Shown: one piece after another, positions 1-7,792 of the stretch
Position numbering within the stretch: position 1 is the stretch's first letter
Layout: each line of letters opens with the position of its first letter
Source of the DNA: Megasphaera sp. UBA1696
Lineage (GTDB): Bacteria; Bacillota; Negativicutes; Veillonellales; Megasphaeraceae
Direction of reading: 5' to 3'
NCBI GenBank assembly: GCA_002319965.1
Contig: DCJQ01000043.1
Span: forward strand, 1 to 46,214
DNA length: 46,214 bases
Program-made: the position numbers and the translations under genes
The notes under the pieces: model-generated
What the model saw: the letters and a program-made list of their open reading frames with translations, nothing else
The model's database searches: none
Told to the model about the DNA's origin: nothing

Positions 1-59
1 TCCGAATTCATTATACAATCAACCCTGAAATTTTATTGAAAAAGGGAACGGAAAAATGC

Positions 60-88
60 TTGACAGGAGTTATTTTATTTGGTATGAT
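60..88 (+). promoter_or_regulatory. promoter of the tRNA operon
   Basis: TTGACA at 60-65 and TATGAT at 83-88 are separated by exactly 17 bases, a near-consensus vegetative sigma promoter. It lies 33 bases ahead of the first tRNA and there is no other promoter of this quality before the terminator at 617, so it probably drives all six tRNAs as one transcript. Confidence 0.75.
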
Positions 89-121
89 ATTCAAGTGTTC
101 TGAAATAGACACGCGGTACAT

Positions 122-196
122 GCGGAAGTAGCTCAGTGGTAGAGCACCACCTTGCCAAGGTGGGGGTCGCGAGTTCGAGCCTCGTTTTCCGCTCCA
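122..196 (+). tRNA. tRNA-Gly (anticodon GCC)
   Basis: A complete cloverleaf can be folded. The acceptor arm GCGGAAG pairs with TTTCCGC, the T-loop contains GTTCGAG, and the anticodon loop TTGCCAA gives anticodon GCC. CCA is encoded (194-196). It is the first of six tandem tRNAs. Confidence 0.95.
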
Positions 197-201
197 TTTA
201 T

Positions 202-277
202 TCCTCAATAGCTCAGTTGGTAGAGCAATCGGCTGTTAACCGATTTGTCGTAGGTTCGAGTCCTACTTGAGGAGCCA
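202..277 (+). tRNA. tRNA-Asn (anticodon GTT)
   Basis: The acceptor TCCTCAA pairs with TTGAGGA. The anticodon loop CTGTTAA gives GTT. A T-loop GTTCGAG and an encoded CCA (275-277) are present. The gene starts five bases after the preceding tRNA. Confidence 0.95.
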
Positions 278-280
278 TAC

Positions 281-355
281 AGGGGTGTCGCCAAGCGGTA
301 AGGCAACGGACTCTGACTCCGTCATGCGTAGGTTCGAATCCTACTACCCCTGCCA
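281..355 (+). tRNA. tRNA-Gln (anticodon CTG)
   Basis: The acceptor AGGGGTG pairs with TACCCCT, with one G-T pair. The seven-base anticodon loop CTCTGAC gives CTG, which reads CAG. The discriminator is G and CCA is encoded (353-355). This is the CAG-reading isoacceptor. A TTG isoacceptor must lie elsewhere because none is in this cluster. Confidence 0.93.
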
Positions 356-359
356 GTAT

Positions 360-435
360 GATCCACTAGCTCAGTTGGCAGAGCACCTGACTTTTAATCA
401 GGGTGTCCCGAGTTCGAATCTCGGGTGGATCACCA
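360..435 (+). tRNA. tRNA-Lys (anticodon TTT)
   Basis: The acceptor GATCCAC pairs with GTGGATC. The anticodon loop CTTTTAA gives TTT. The discriminator is A and CCA is encoded (433-435). Confidence 0.95.
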
Positions 436-450
436 CAATCCACATTACGT

Positions 451-526
451 GGCCCCTTGGTCAAGTGGTCTAAGACATCGCCCTTTCACGGCGAGAACAT
501 GGGTTCAAATCCCGTAGGGGTCACCA
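451..526 (+). tRNA. tRNA-Glu (anticodon TTC)
   Basis: The acceptor GGCCCCT pairs with AGGGGTC, with one G-T pair. The anticodon loop CTTTCAC gives TTC. The T-loop is GTTCAAA and CCA is encoded (524-526). Confidence 0.94.
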
Positions 527-529
527 CAT

Positions 530-605
530 GGGCGATTAGCTCAGCTGGGAGAGCGCCTGCCTTACAAGCAGGATGTCAGCAGTTCGATCCTGTTATCGCC
601 CACCA
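530..605 (+). tRNA. tRNA-Val (anticodon TAC)
   Basis: The acceptor GGGCGAT pairs with ATCGCCC. The anticodon loop CTTACAA gives TAC. The T-loop is GTTCGAT and CCA is encoded (603-605). It is the last tRNA of the operon and is followed after 11 bases by the terminator. Confidence 0.95.
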
Positions 606-616
606 AATTTTATTCA

Positions 617-660
617 GGGACAGTGCATGAATGATATCTTCATGCACTGTCCCTTTTCTT
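617..660 (+). terminator. intrinsic terminator of the tRNA operon
   Basis: A perfect 15-bp inverted repeat (arms 617-631 and 639-653, beginning GGGACAGTGC) with a 7-base loop is followed by a T-rich tail. It ends the tRNA transcript and insulates the hexokinase gene. Confidence 0.9.
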
Positions 661-675
661 GTGGGATTTTGAGGG

Positions 676-700
676 TGTACCGAATTTCATAATTTGTACC
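676..700 (+). promoter_or_regulatory. putative operator GTAC-N15-GTAC (copy 1)
   Basis: TGTACC occurs at 676-681 and again at 695-700, a 19-base period, with the inner sequence ending TAATT before the second copy. The same word pair with the same period and the same TAATT occurs at 2946-2970, after the RpiR-type regulator gene and before the PTS gene. I infer that both are sites for that regulator. This copy lies upstream of the best promoter match (744-772), which would suit activation or an unseen overlapping promoter. Confidence 0.5.
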
Positions 701-743
701 ACTGTCCAATGAGGGTTTATGGGAACAAAGCGTTCGTTGTCAG

Positions 744-772
744 TTGTATTCCCACTGCTTTTCCTTTATGAT
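744..772 (+). promoter_or_regulatory. putative hexokinase promoter
   Basis: TTGTAT at 744-749 and TATGAT at 767-772 are spaced by 17 bases. Transcription would start near 780, leaving a leader of about 35 bases before the AGGAGG site at 800-805. If correct, it excludes the upstream in-frame start at 719. Confidence 0.5.
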
Positions 773-814
773 GGAGGCATAAATGTTTTGCGTACAGACA
801 GGAGGCCTATAGCG

Positions 815-2053
815 ATGGCAGACATGATAAAGGATTGGAAGAATTTTCAGAAGGAATTGAACTTAGACGGTGCGGATTTATGCCGCTTGGCTCAGAATTT
901 TCGCCGGACGGCGGAAGATGCTCTGGCTGGTAAAAAGAGCTCTCTTTCAGCCCTGCGTACCTATTTGGGACTCCCGACGGGACTGGAAACGGGGACCTTC
1001 ATGGCTCTTGATTTCGGCGGTACCAACGTCCGGGCTTCGCGGATTACCTTATCCGGTGCAGACGGCTTTACGATTGAAACTAAGGTAGCGAAGCCCTTAA
1101 GAGGTGATGATTACGACTACACGACTTCGTCGACGACGGCAGAGGCCTTGTTCGACTTCATTGCCAATATCGTAAAAGAAGCAGCCGGCGGGAATGAGGC
1201 CTATAAGTTGGGCTTTACCTTTTCCTTTGCTGTCAATCAGACGTCGGCCAAGGATGCCAGCCTCATCGCCTGGTCGAAAGAAATCGATGTTCCCGGTGTT
1301 GCCGGCAAGTCGATTAACGGTCTTCTCAAGGAAGCCCTCGTTCGCAATGGGATGGACCGTATTGAACCGGTGGCTTTGTTGAACGATACGACGGCGACCC
1401 TCTTGTCGTCTGTCTATCAGCATAACCCGGCTCAAATCGGCATCGTCTGCGGTACCGGGTTCAATATGTGCTATTATGAACCGGCCCTTGAGATGATCGT
1501 CAACTTAGAAGCTGCCGGTTTTACGGGCGGACCGCGTACCGATTGGGACCGCCGTGTCGATGAAGAATCGCAGCAGCCCGGAGACCACTGTTTTGAAAAG
1601 ATGATCGGCGGCCGTTACTTGAACGAGCTCTTCCGGGTCATGCTGATGGATTATTTGAATCGTGACGATATTCCCCGGTTTACAACGCGCTGCATGAACG
1701 AACTCTTCGCCGGCGAAAAGACCGTTCGCGATGTCCTCGGCTTTGACGTGACGCCGGCCCAAAAAGAAGGCCTCTGTGCCTTAGGCGGAGCCGTCTTTAC
1801 GCGGGCAGCACAGATGATCGGCGCTGCCAGCTTCGGTATTCTCGGTCATCTGGCCGGAGAAGAAGAGCTGAAAGAACAGGCCATTGCTATCGAAGGCAGT
1901 CTTGTCGAAAAAATCGCCGGCGTCCCCGGCGTCATTGAAGGGGCTGTCTGCCGTTCCTGCATGGGCCTCTCCGAAGGCACGCCGATTCACATTGTGCCCA
2001 ACAGCCATGGGGCCTCCATCGGTGCCGCTATTGCTGCGGCTCTCTGCGTATGA
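815..2053 (+). CDS. hexokinase (eukaryotic-type hexokinase family)
   Basis: Phosphorylates hexoses, probably glucose, with ATP in the cytoplasm. The 412-residue product carries the hexokinase phosphate-1 motif LDFGGTN (65-71), the substrate loop around LGFTFSFAV (132-140), the catalytic Asp in LLNDTTAT (D191) and the GIVCGTGFN glycine-rich segment (209-217). These match the hexokinase_1/hexokinase_2 family rather than bacterial ROK or GlkA glucokinases. The start at 815 is chosen because AGGAGG (800-805) lies nine bases before it. A longer in-frame opening to 719 has no ribosome site. It stands alone between a promoter and a terminator, next to an alpha-glucoside PTS cassette. I infer that it phosphorylates the free glucose left when an imported glucoside phosphate is cleaved. 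Confidence 0.88.
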   Translation: MADMIKDWKNFQKELNLDGADLCRLAQNFRRTAEDALAGKKSSLSALRTYLGLPTGLETGTFMALDFGGTNVRASRITLSGADGFTIETKVAKPLRGDDYDYTTSSTTAEALFDFIANIVKEAAGGNEAYKLGFTFSFAVNQTSAKDASLIAWSKEIDVPGVAGKSINGLLKEALVRNGMDRIEPVALLNDTTATLLSSVYQHNPAQIGIVCGTGFNMCYYEPALEMIVNLEAAGFTGGPRTDWDRRVDEESQQPGDHCFEKMIGGRYLNELFRVMLMDYLNRDDIPRFTTRCMNELFAGEKTVRDVLGFDVTPAQKEGLCALGGAVFTRAAQMIGAASFGILGHLAGEEELKEQAIAIEGSLVEKIAGVPGVIEGAVCRSCMGLSEGTPIHIVPNSHGASIGAAIAAALCV

Positions 2054-2112
2054 TGCGGAGGACTGGCTCTTGACGCGTTTCTTCTAATTTTTTATAATAA
2101 AAGCATAATTCC

Positions 2113-2146
2113 GGCCCTTGCGGAAATTTCCGCAGGGGTCTTTTTT
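2113..2146 (+). terminator. intrinsic terminator after hexokinase
   Basis: A GC-rich hairpin (CCCTTGCGGAAA with TTTCCGCAGGGG, one mismatch) is followed by TTTTTT at 2141-2146. It sits 60 bases after the hexokinase stop and just before the ribosome site of the next gene. Confidence 0.8.
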
Positions 2147-2163
2147 GCAAGGGAGGAGCGGCC

Positions 2164-2943
2164 ATGGCACTGGAGGAACTGATCAATGAATACCGGCAAG
2201 AATTGAACAATACGGATATGGGTATCTGGAAGTATATCGTACAGCACCGGGCTGAGGTGCGCCGCAGTTCGATTCATGAATTGGCTCGAGCCTGCAACGT
2301 GTCGACGACGACCATTGTCCGCTTTGCACAAAAATTGGGTCTCGAAGGCTTTGGCGAATTCAAACTGCTCCTCAAACGGGAACAGGCGAAATCTTTCGAG
2401 TATGATGCCCATACCTTGGAAGGGCTGAACCGATTTTATGCCCAAACGGTCGATAAGGTCTGCAATCTCAATTTTGACCGGGCCAGTTCCCTCATCTATG
2501 AAGCCAATCGGATTTTTACGTATTCTTCGGGCTATGTGCAAAATAACGTCGTCCAAGAATTGAAACGCCTCTTTTTCTATGATAATATTTTGATTTACGA
2601 TGTACCGGCGCGGGAGGAATTTCGAAATCTCGTCCATTCCCTGACGAAAGATGACTTGTTCATCATCGTTTCTTTTTCCGGAGAATCGCCGGCTGTGACG
2701 GAATTGGGCCATCTCCTGAAGGCTCGGGATATCCCTTTTATTTCCGTTACCCGTCTGCAGGATAACACGTTGGCCTCCTTGTCGACGGTCAATTTTTATA
2801 TTTCTCCGGGCCAGTTCCAACTCTACGATAAAGACGAGGAGCGCGTTCCCTTCCAGTCCATGATGCCATACTTCGTCCTCATTGAAGTATGGTATGTCAA
2901 TTACTGTATGTACTGTCATCGCCTGCGCCAAGGGGACGACTGA
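2164..2943 (+). CDS. RpiR/MurR-family transcriptional regulator
   Basis: The 259-residue product has an N-terminal RpiR-type helix-turn-helix (about 1-75, with VSTTTIVRFAQKLG in the recognition region near 46-60) and a C-terminal SIS sugar-phosphate-binding domain (about 115-250, with VSFSGESPAVTE as the phosphate loop). RpiR proteins usually bind a sugar phosphate and control its catabolic genes. GGGAGGAG at 2151-2158 supports the start at 2164. Matching GTAC-N15-GTAC elements flank this gene on both sides, ahead of hexokinase and ahead of the PTS. It is therefore the likely regulator of the alpha-glucoside cassette, with a glucose-6-phosphate-like effector. The specific sugar is unknown. 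Confidence 0.9.
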   Translation: MALEELINEYRQELNNTDMGIWKYIVQHRAEVRRSSIHELARACNVSTTTIVRFAQKLGLEGFGEFKLLLKREQAKSFEYDAHTLEGLNRFYAQTVDKVCNLNFDRASSLIYEANRIFTYSSGYVQNNVVQELKRLFFYDNILIYDVPAREEFRNLVHSLTKDDLFIIVSFSGESPAVTELGHLLKARDIPFISVTRLQDNTLASLSTVNFYISPGQFQLYDKDEERVPFQSMMPYFVLIEVWYVNYCMYCHRLRQGDD

Positions 2944-2945
2944 TA

Positions 2946-2970
2946 TGTACCAAAGTACGTAATTTGTACC
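2946..2970 (+). promoter_or_regulatory. putative operator GTAC-N15-GTAC (copy 2)
   Basis: TGTACC at 2946-2951 and 2965-2970 repeats the period and the TAATT core of the copy at 676-700. It lies directly after the regulator stop codon and before the terminator at 3001. A transcript started at or before this element would meet that terminator before reaching the PTS gene. Confidence 0.5.
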
Positions 2971-3000
2971 AGATTACAGCCCCGTGCCACAGTGCCGGAA

Positions 3001-3036
3001 AGCCGCGAAACTATTGTGTTCGCGGCTCTTTTTTTA
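3001..3036 (+). terminator. intrinsic terminator after the RpiR-type gene
   Basis: AGCCGCGAA (3001-3009) pairs with TTCGCGGCT (3020-3028), followed by a run of T. It separates the regulator from the PTS gene at 3145. No consensus promoter is obvious between 3037 and 3130. Confidence 0.8.
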
Positions 3037-3144
3037 TATCCTGTTAGTAAAGATAGCTTCAAGGAATACATCGAATGACATCTTCGCGATATGACCGAGA
3101 AAGCTAAGGACTTATATTTTTATTTTGAACGGGAGGAATCTGTT

Positions 3145-5307
3145 ATGACTTTCAGCAAGGAACGCAGTATGCAGGAATTGCAGCGCTTTGGCGGCGCTAT
3201 GTATACGCCGGTCATTTTATTTGCTTTCTTCGGCTTGACCGTTGCCGTGTCAATCATTTTCAGCAATACGGGACTTTTTGGCAGCTTAGCTGAAGAGGGA
3301 ACCCTGTGGTATGATTTCTGGTACGTCGTCCAGCAAGGTGCCTGGACGGTATTTAAGCAAATGCCGATTCTCTTCGCCATTGCCGTTCCCATTGGTTTTG
3401 CCAAGAAGGAACAGGCTCGCTGTGCCATGGAAGGCTTCGTCATTTATATGATCTTCAACTATTTCATTTCTGGCCTCTTGAGTCTCCACGGAAGTTATTT
3501 CGGCGTCGATTACAGTCAGGAAGCCGGAGCCGGTACGGGCCTGGCCATGATTGCCAACATCAAGACCTTGGATATGGGCATGCTCGGCGCCATCTTCATT
3601 GCCTGCATTTCGGCCTATCTCCACAATCGCTTCTACGATACGGAAATTCCGGACTGGCTCGGCATCTTCAAAGGACCGGCCTTTGTCGTCGCCGTCGGCT
3701 TTTTGGTTATGCTGCCGACAGCCCTTCTCTTCTGCTATATCTGGCCGCCCATTCAGCACGGTATCGAACAGTTCCAGTTCTTCCTCAAGACCAGCGGTAT
3801 CTTCGGTGTTTGGGCTTATACGTTCTCTGAAAAGATGCTTCTGCCGGCAGGTCTTCATCACTTCATTTACCTGCCCTTCATTTTTGGGCCGGCTGTCGTT
3901 GACGGCGGCATTCAGGCCTACTGGTTGGGACACATCAACGACTTTGCAACCAGCGCTCAGTCGCTGCGGGACATGTTCCCTCAAGGCGGGTTTGCCCTTC
4001 ACGGCAGCGGTAAAGTCTTCGGTCTGCCCGGTGCGGCCTTGGCCATGTATTACTGCGCCAAACCGGAAAAACGTAAAAAGGTAGCCGCCCTCTTGATCCC
4101 GGCTACGATCACCGCCGTACTCTGCGGGATTACGGAACCGATTGAATTTACCTTCTTGTTTGTCGCCCCCGTGTTGTACGTCGTCCATGCCGTTTTATCG
4201 GCGACGTTGTCGTCTATCCTCTACTTTATTGGACTGTCGGGCAACTTTGGCGGCGGTCTTATCGACGCCTTCGTCCAGAACTGGATTCCCTTGTTCCGCT
4301 TCCATGCCGGGACGTATATCATGCAGATTGCCATCGGCCTCTGCTTTACCGCTATTTATTTCGTCGTTTTCCGTTTCTTGATCCTGCATTTCGACTTTAA
4401 GACGCCGGGGCGGACCGATGACGGTGAAGATGATAAATTGTTTACCAAGGCTGAATATAAAGCCAAGAAAGAAATGGAAAAGAAGGGCATTGCCGGTGGT
4501 GCCGATGCCTTGAAAGCCCAGGTCTTCCTCGACTGCCTCGGCGGCCCGGACAACATTCAAGAAGTCACCAACTGTGCGACCCGTCTGCGGGTCACGGTCA
4601 ACGATCCGGATAAAGTTGCCGGGACGAGCAAGTTTACCAATGCCGGTGCCTTTGGCTTGGTGAAAAACGGCCGTGCCGTCCAGGTCATCGTCGGCTTGTC
4701 CGTACCTAACGTCCGCAGCCATTTTGATGCCTTGCTCAAAGGTGATTACTCGGCCGTCCGTGAAACGTCAACGTCAGACGTGAAAGAAACGGAAATTGAT
4801 GCGGCTAAGACCGTTCCCGTTGAAGCGACCGCTTCCGTCGATGAAGATTCTCGCTCCATGCGGCTGAAAGCCTTCGTTTCCGGTGATCTTGTCGATATCA
4901 GCGAAGTTCCTGATGACGCCTTTTCTCAGATGATGATGGGCGATGGCGTGGCCATTAAGCCCTCCGGCGATACGATTGTCGCTCCGGCAGACTGCGTCGT
5001 GTCGATGATCATGGAAAGTTCCCTCCATGCCGTCGGTCTGGAACTGAGCAATGGCGCTGAAATCCTCATTCATATCGGCCTCGATACAGTCAACTTGAAC
5101 GGTGAAGGCTTTACGCTCTTGACGAAGCAGGATGCACAGGTAAAAGCAGGTGATCCCTTGATTCGCTTTGACCGCGATGTCATTGCCAAGGCCGGTTATG
5201 ACGATATCGTCATTATGGCCGTCACCAATTCACCGGAATATCCGCAGATGAAGAAAGAACCGGACCAGCCCGTCGTCGCCGGTGAAACACCGATTGTCAT
5301 TTTCTAG
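3145..5307 (+). CDS. PTS sugar transporter subunit IICBA, glucose/alpha-glucoside family
   Basis: Imports and phosphorylates a sugar at the inner membrane. The 720-residue product has all three domains in the order C, B, A. The membrane IIC domain (about 1-430) has many hydrophobic helices and the family signature GITEPIEFTFLF. The IIB domain (about 455-535) has the phospho-cysteine site NCATRLR (C477). The IIA domain (about 580-720) has the phospho-histidine site HIGLDTV (H643). The start at 3145 follows GGGAGGAA (3131-3138); the longer opening at 3091 has no such site. Only nine bases separate it from the GH13 gene. With its own IIA domain it needs only HPr and enzyme I. An alpha-glucoside substrate such as maltose, isomaltose or trehalose is inferred from the neighbour. 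Confidence 0.92.
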   Translation: MTFSKERSMQELQRFGGAMYTPVILFAFFGLTVAVSIIFSNTGLFGSLAEEGTLWYDFWYVVQQGAWTVFKQMPILFAIAVPIGFAKKEQARCAMEGFVIYMIFNYFISGLLSLHGSYFGVDYSQEAGAGTGLAMIANIKTLDMGMLGAIFIACISAYLHNRFYDTEIPDWLGIFKGPAFVVAVGFLVMLPTALLFCYIWPPIQHGIEQFQFFLKTSGIFGVWAYTFSEKMLLPAGLHHFIYLPFIFGPAVVDGGIQAYWLGHINDFATSAQSLRDMFPQGGFALHGSGKVFGLPGAALAMYYCAKPEKRKKVAALLIPATITAVLCGITEPIEFTFLFVAPVLYVVHAVLSATLSSILYFIGLSGNFGGGLIDAFVQNWIPLFRFHAGTYIMQIAIGLCFTAIYFVVFRFLILHFDFKTPGRTDDGEDDKLFTKAEYKAKKEMEKKGIAGGADALKAQVFLDCLGGPDNIQEVTNCATRLRVTVNDPDKVAGTSKFTNAGAFGLVKNGRAVQVIVGLSVPNVRSHFDALLKGDYSAVRETSTSDVKETEIDAAKTVPVEATASVDEDSRSMRLKAFVSGDLVDISEVPDDAFSQMMMGDGVAIKPSGDTIVAPADCVVSMIMESSLHAVGLELSNGAEILIHIGLDTVNLNGEGFTLLTKQDAQVKAGDPLIRFDRDVIAKAGYDDIVIMAVTNSPEYPQMKKEPDQPVVAGETPIVIF

Positions 5308-5316
5308 GAGGTTTTT

Positions 5317-6984
5317 ATGGATACGTTAAAATGGTGGCAAAAAACAGCAGTCTATCAAGTTTATCCCCGCAGCTTTCAGGATACGACAGGAAGCGGTGAA
5401 GGCGATATTCCCGGCATTACACGTCATCTCGATTATTTGAAAGCCTTAGGCGTCGGTGCCGTCTGGCTGACGCCGGTCTATCCGTCGCCCATGGTCGATA
5501 ACGGCTATGACATCAGTGATTACACGGCCATTGACCTTCGCTACGGAACCATGGCTGATATGGATAACCTCATTGCCGAAGGGAAGAAGCGGGATATCCG
5601 TATGATCATGGATTTGGTTTACAATCACACGTCGGATAAGCATGCCTGGTTCCGGGAATCGAAACGGAGTCGAGACAACGATAAGGCCGACTGGTATATT
5701 TGGCGCGATGCCAAGGAAGATGGTTCTGCCCCGACGAACTGGCGGTCCATCTTCGGCGGCTCGGCCTGGACCTGGTGCGAAGAACGGCAACAGTATTACC
5801 TGCATACCTTTGCCGTCGAACAGCCGGATCTCAACTGGGAAAATCCGGCAGTCCGCCAGGCCTTGTATGATGCGGCCAACTTTTGGCTCGATAAAGGCGT
5901 CGGCGGCTTTCGCATCGATGCTATCGTCTATATCAAGAAGCCGGCTGTCTTTGAAGACGGTCCCGTCGACGGGGCTGACGGCTTGTCGTCGATTCATCAG
6001 ATGATCGCCAATACGCCGGGCATCCTTGATTTTCTCCATGAATTTCGCCGTCAGGTCTTCGACGGCCACGATATCTTCACTGTTGCCGAAGCCAACGGGG
6101 TGGCACCGGAAGATTTGCCCCGTTGGGTCGGCGAAGACGGCGTTTTCAGTATGCTCTTTGAATTCAGCCATTCGAACGTGGAATTTACGGATGATGAAAT
6201 TTGGTGCAAAGCCGCTTCGTGGCCGCTGACGAAGCTCAAAAAAGCCTTATCAGCCAGCCAACGGGCGACGGCCGACAATGGCTGGTATCCGATTTTCTTT
6301 GAAAATCATGACCGCAATCGCTGCGTCAACCATTATTTCCCGGAAGGAACGGATATCAAGCAGGCGGCGAAAGCCATGGCGACGGTCTTGTTCGGCCTCC
6401 GGGGGACGCCTTTCATTTATGAAGGACAAGAATTAGGCATGGCCAATACGGCGTTTGAACGGATTGAAGACTATAACGATATTTCGACTCATGGCCAGTA
6501 TCAGATGGCCTTAGAGGAAGGCTTTGAACCGGCGGACTCCTTGAAAGTCGTACAGTTCCACAGCCGAGATAATGCCAGGACACCCATGCAGTGGACGACG
6601 GGGACTCAGGCCGGTTTTTCGACGGGGACGCCGTGGCTTCCCGTTCATGACGACTTTGCCTCCTGCTGCGCTGAAGTCGAAGAAAAGGACGATCAGTCGG
6701 TCCTTTCTTATTACCGTAAACTTCAGCATGAACGATTCCGGGGTGAAGCGTCGCAAATCTTGCTGCAGGGCCGTTATGAAGAACTCTTGGCTGACGATGA
6801 GTCCATTTACGCTTTTAAACGGACCTTGGGCGATAAGGCCGTTCTCGTGTTGGTCAACTTTACCAATGAGACGGCATCTTATGATGCAGCCTTGGTGCAG
6901 GGAGCATCGGTTCTGATCGGGAATTTTGAAAGTCCGCGGGCCGGGCAGCTGCGCCCGGCAGAAGCCGTCATCTATCGTATATGA
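5317..6984 (+). CDS. GH13 alpha-glucosidase, possibly acting on glucoside 6-phosphates
   Basis: The 555-residue product is a full-length GH13 oligo-1,6-glucosidase/trehalose-6-phosphate-hydrolase-type enzyme. Visible features are the N-terminal WWQKTAVYQVYPRSFQDT, the nucleophile D201 in GFRIDAIV, the acid/base E258 in FTVAEANG and the transition-state D332 in FENHDRN. There is no signal peptide, so it acts in the cytoplasm. The residue after the nucleophile is Ala. In related enzymes Val at this site goes with alpha-1,6 cleavage, so alpha-1,4 activity is possible (inference). Being downstream of a PTS, its substrate should be a phosphorylated disaccharide, which would give glucose plus glucose 6-phosphate. 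A classic TreC identity is not proven. AGGAGG lies just before the ATG. Confidence 0.88.
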   Translation: MDTLKWWQKTAVYQVYPRSFQDTTGSGEGDIPGITRHLDYLKALGVGAVWLTPVYPSPMVDNGYDISDYTAIDLRYGTMADMDNLIAEGKKRDIRMIMDLVYNHTSDKHAWFRESKRSRDNDKADWYIWRDAKEDGSAPTNWRSIFGGSAWTWCEERQQYYLHTFAVEQPDLNWENPAVRQALYDAANFWLDKGVGGFRIDAIVYIKKPAVFEDGPVDGADGLSSIHQMIANTPGILDFLHEFRRQVFDGHDIFTVAEANGVAPEDLPRWVGEDGVFSMLFEFSHSNVEFTDDEIWCKAASWPLTKLKKALSASQRATADNGWYPIFFENHDRNRCVNHYFPEGTDIKQAAKAMATVLFGLRGTPFIYEGQELGMANTAFERIEDYNDISTHGQYQMALEEGFEPADSLKVVQFHSRDNARTPMQWTTGTQAGFSTGTPWLPVHDDFASCCAEVEEKDDQSVLSYYRKLQHERFRGEASQILLQGRYEELLADDESIYAFKRTLGDKAVLVLVNFTNETASYDAALVQGASVLIGNFESPRAGQLRPAEAVIYRI

Positions 6985-6995
6985 GGAGGAATATT

Positions 6996-7775
6996 ATGTT
7001 AAAAGTTGCTGCCAGTGATTACGACGGGACTTTATTCCGAGACGATATCATTACCGCTGAAGATGCGGAAGCCGTCCGTCAGTGGCGGGCTGCAGGCCAT
7101 AAATTCGGCGTCGTTTCCGGCCGTGACCACGGCATGCTTTGGCCACAGCTCAAACACCACGGCATTGAATATGACTATTTGGCCTGCAATAATGGCGGCC
7201 TCATCAGTGACGGACAGAATCGGGTCCTTTGGGAAGCCCGTATCGAGCCGGCCGTTTTAAAGAAAGCCAGTGAACTGCCCCTGGTCCGAAAATCCTTCCA
7301 TTTCTCTTTTTCATCGGAAGACCGGACCTATCTTTGCCACGATATGGAAGGGACCTGGGTTTGGCGCGAAGCTGAACAGTGGGACTATCCCTTGGTTCCT
7401 ATTACAGAAGATGATATAGAGCACTTGCCGCAGATCATTCATCAGTTTTCCTTAGGCTTCACGACTGCGGAAGATGCCTTGGCGGCCAGTGAGGAAGTAA
7501 ACGCAAGTTTGGGAGACGTCATCCACGCCTACCCGAACCGCTGTGCCGTCGATATTATTCCGGCTGACATCAGTAAAGAACAAGCTGTTTCCCATACACT
7601 GGCTCTTTTTTGCTGGGACGGCGCCGAAATCCTGGCTATTGGCGATGAAATCAACGACCTGCCCATGATTTTGGGCTACAACGGCTATACTGTTTCCACG
7701 GCCCGACCGGCCATTCAGGCTCAGGCCAGCAACGTCTATGACAGCGTAGGGGCCATGCTGATCGATAACTTATAA
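6996..7775 (+). CDS. Cof-type HAD-superfamily phosphatase
   Basis: The 259-residue product has HAD motif I ASDYDGTLF (D8 and D10) and motif IV AIGDEINDLPMI near the C-terminus, with a IIB (Cof-type) cap between them. It should be a cytoplasmic sugar-phosphate phosphatase, although the substrate cannot be read from sequence. The start at 6996 is chosen because AGGAGGA (6984-6990) precedes it and overlaps the stop codon of the GH13 gene, a sign of translational coupling. Placement inside the cassette suggests relief of sugar-phosphate stress or recycling of a phosphorylated intermediate. Confidence 0.88.
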   Translation: MLKVAASDYDGTLFRDDIITAEDAEAVRQWRAAGHKFGVVSGRDHGMLWPQLKHHGIEYDYLACNNGGLISDGQNRVLWEARIEPAVLKKASELPLVRKSFHFSFSSEDRTYLCHDMEGTWVWREAEQWDYPLVPITEDDIEHLPQIIHQFSLGFTTAEDALAASEEVNASLGDVIHAYPNRCAVDIIPADISKEQAVSHTLALFCWDGAEILAIGDEINDLPMILGYNGYTVSTARPAIQAQASNVYDSVGAMLIDNL

Positions 7776-7792
7776 GAAAAGAGGTCCTTACG

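Noticed and set aside
719..814. In-frame N-terminal extension of the hexokinase
   Set aside because: No ribosome site before 719, while AGGAGG stands nine bases before 815. The probable promoter (744-772) also lies inside the extension.
2092..2931. Long open frame on the minus strand opposite the RpiR-type gene
   Set aside because: It is antisense to a gene with clear domains, has no ribosome site or motif, and its residues are those expected from the reverse of a GC-rich third codon base. The same applies to long antisense frames at 3286-4188, 5446-6171, 23881-24780 and 37020-37658.
5317..6984. Firm naming as treC (trehalose-6-phosphate hydrolase)
   Set aside because: It shares the N-terminal layout, but the active-site region (IDAIVYIKKP) is more like oligo-glucosidases and DexB-type enzymes. 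Substrate cannot be fixed from sequence.
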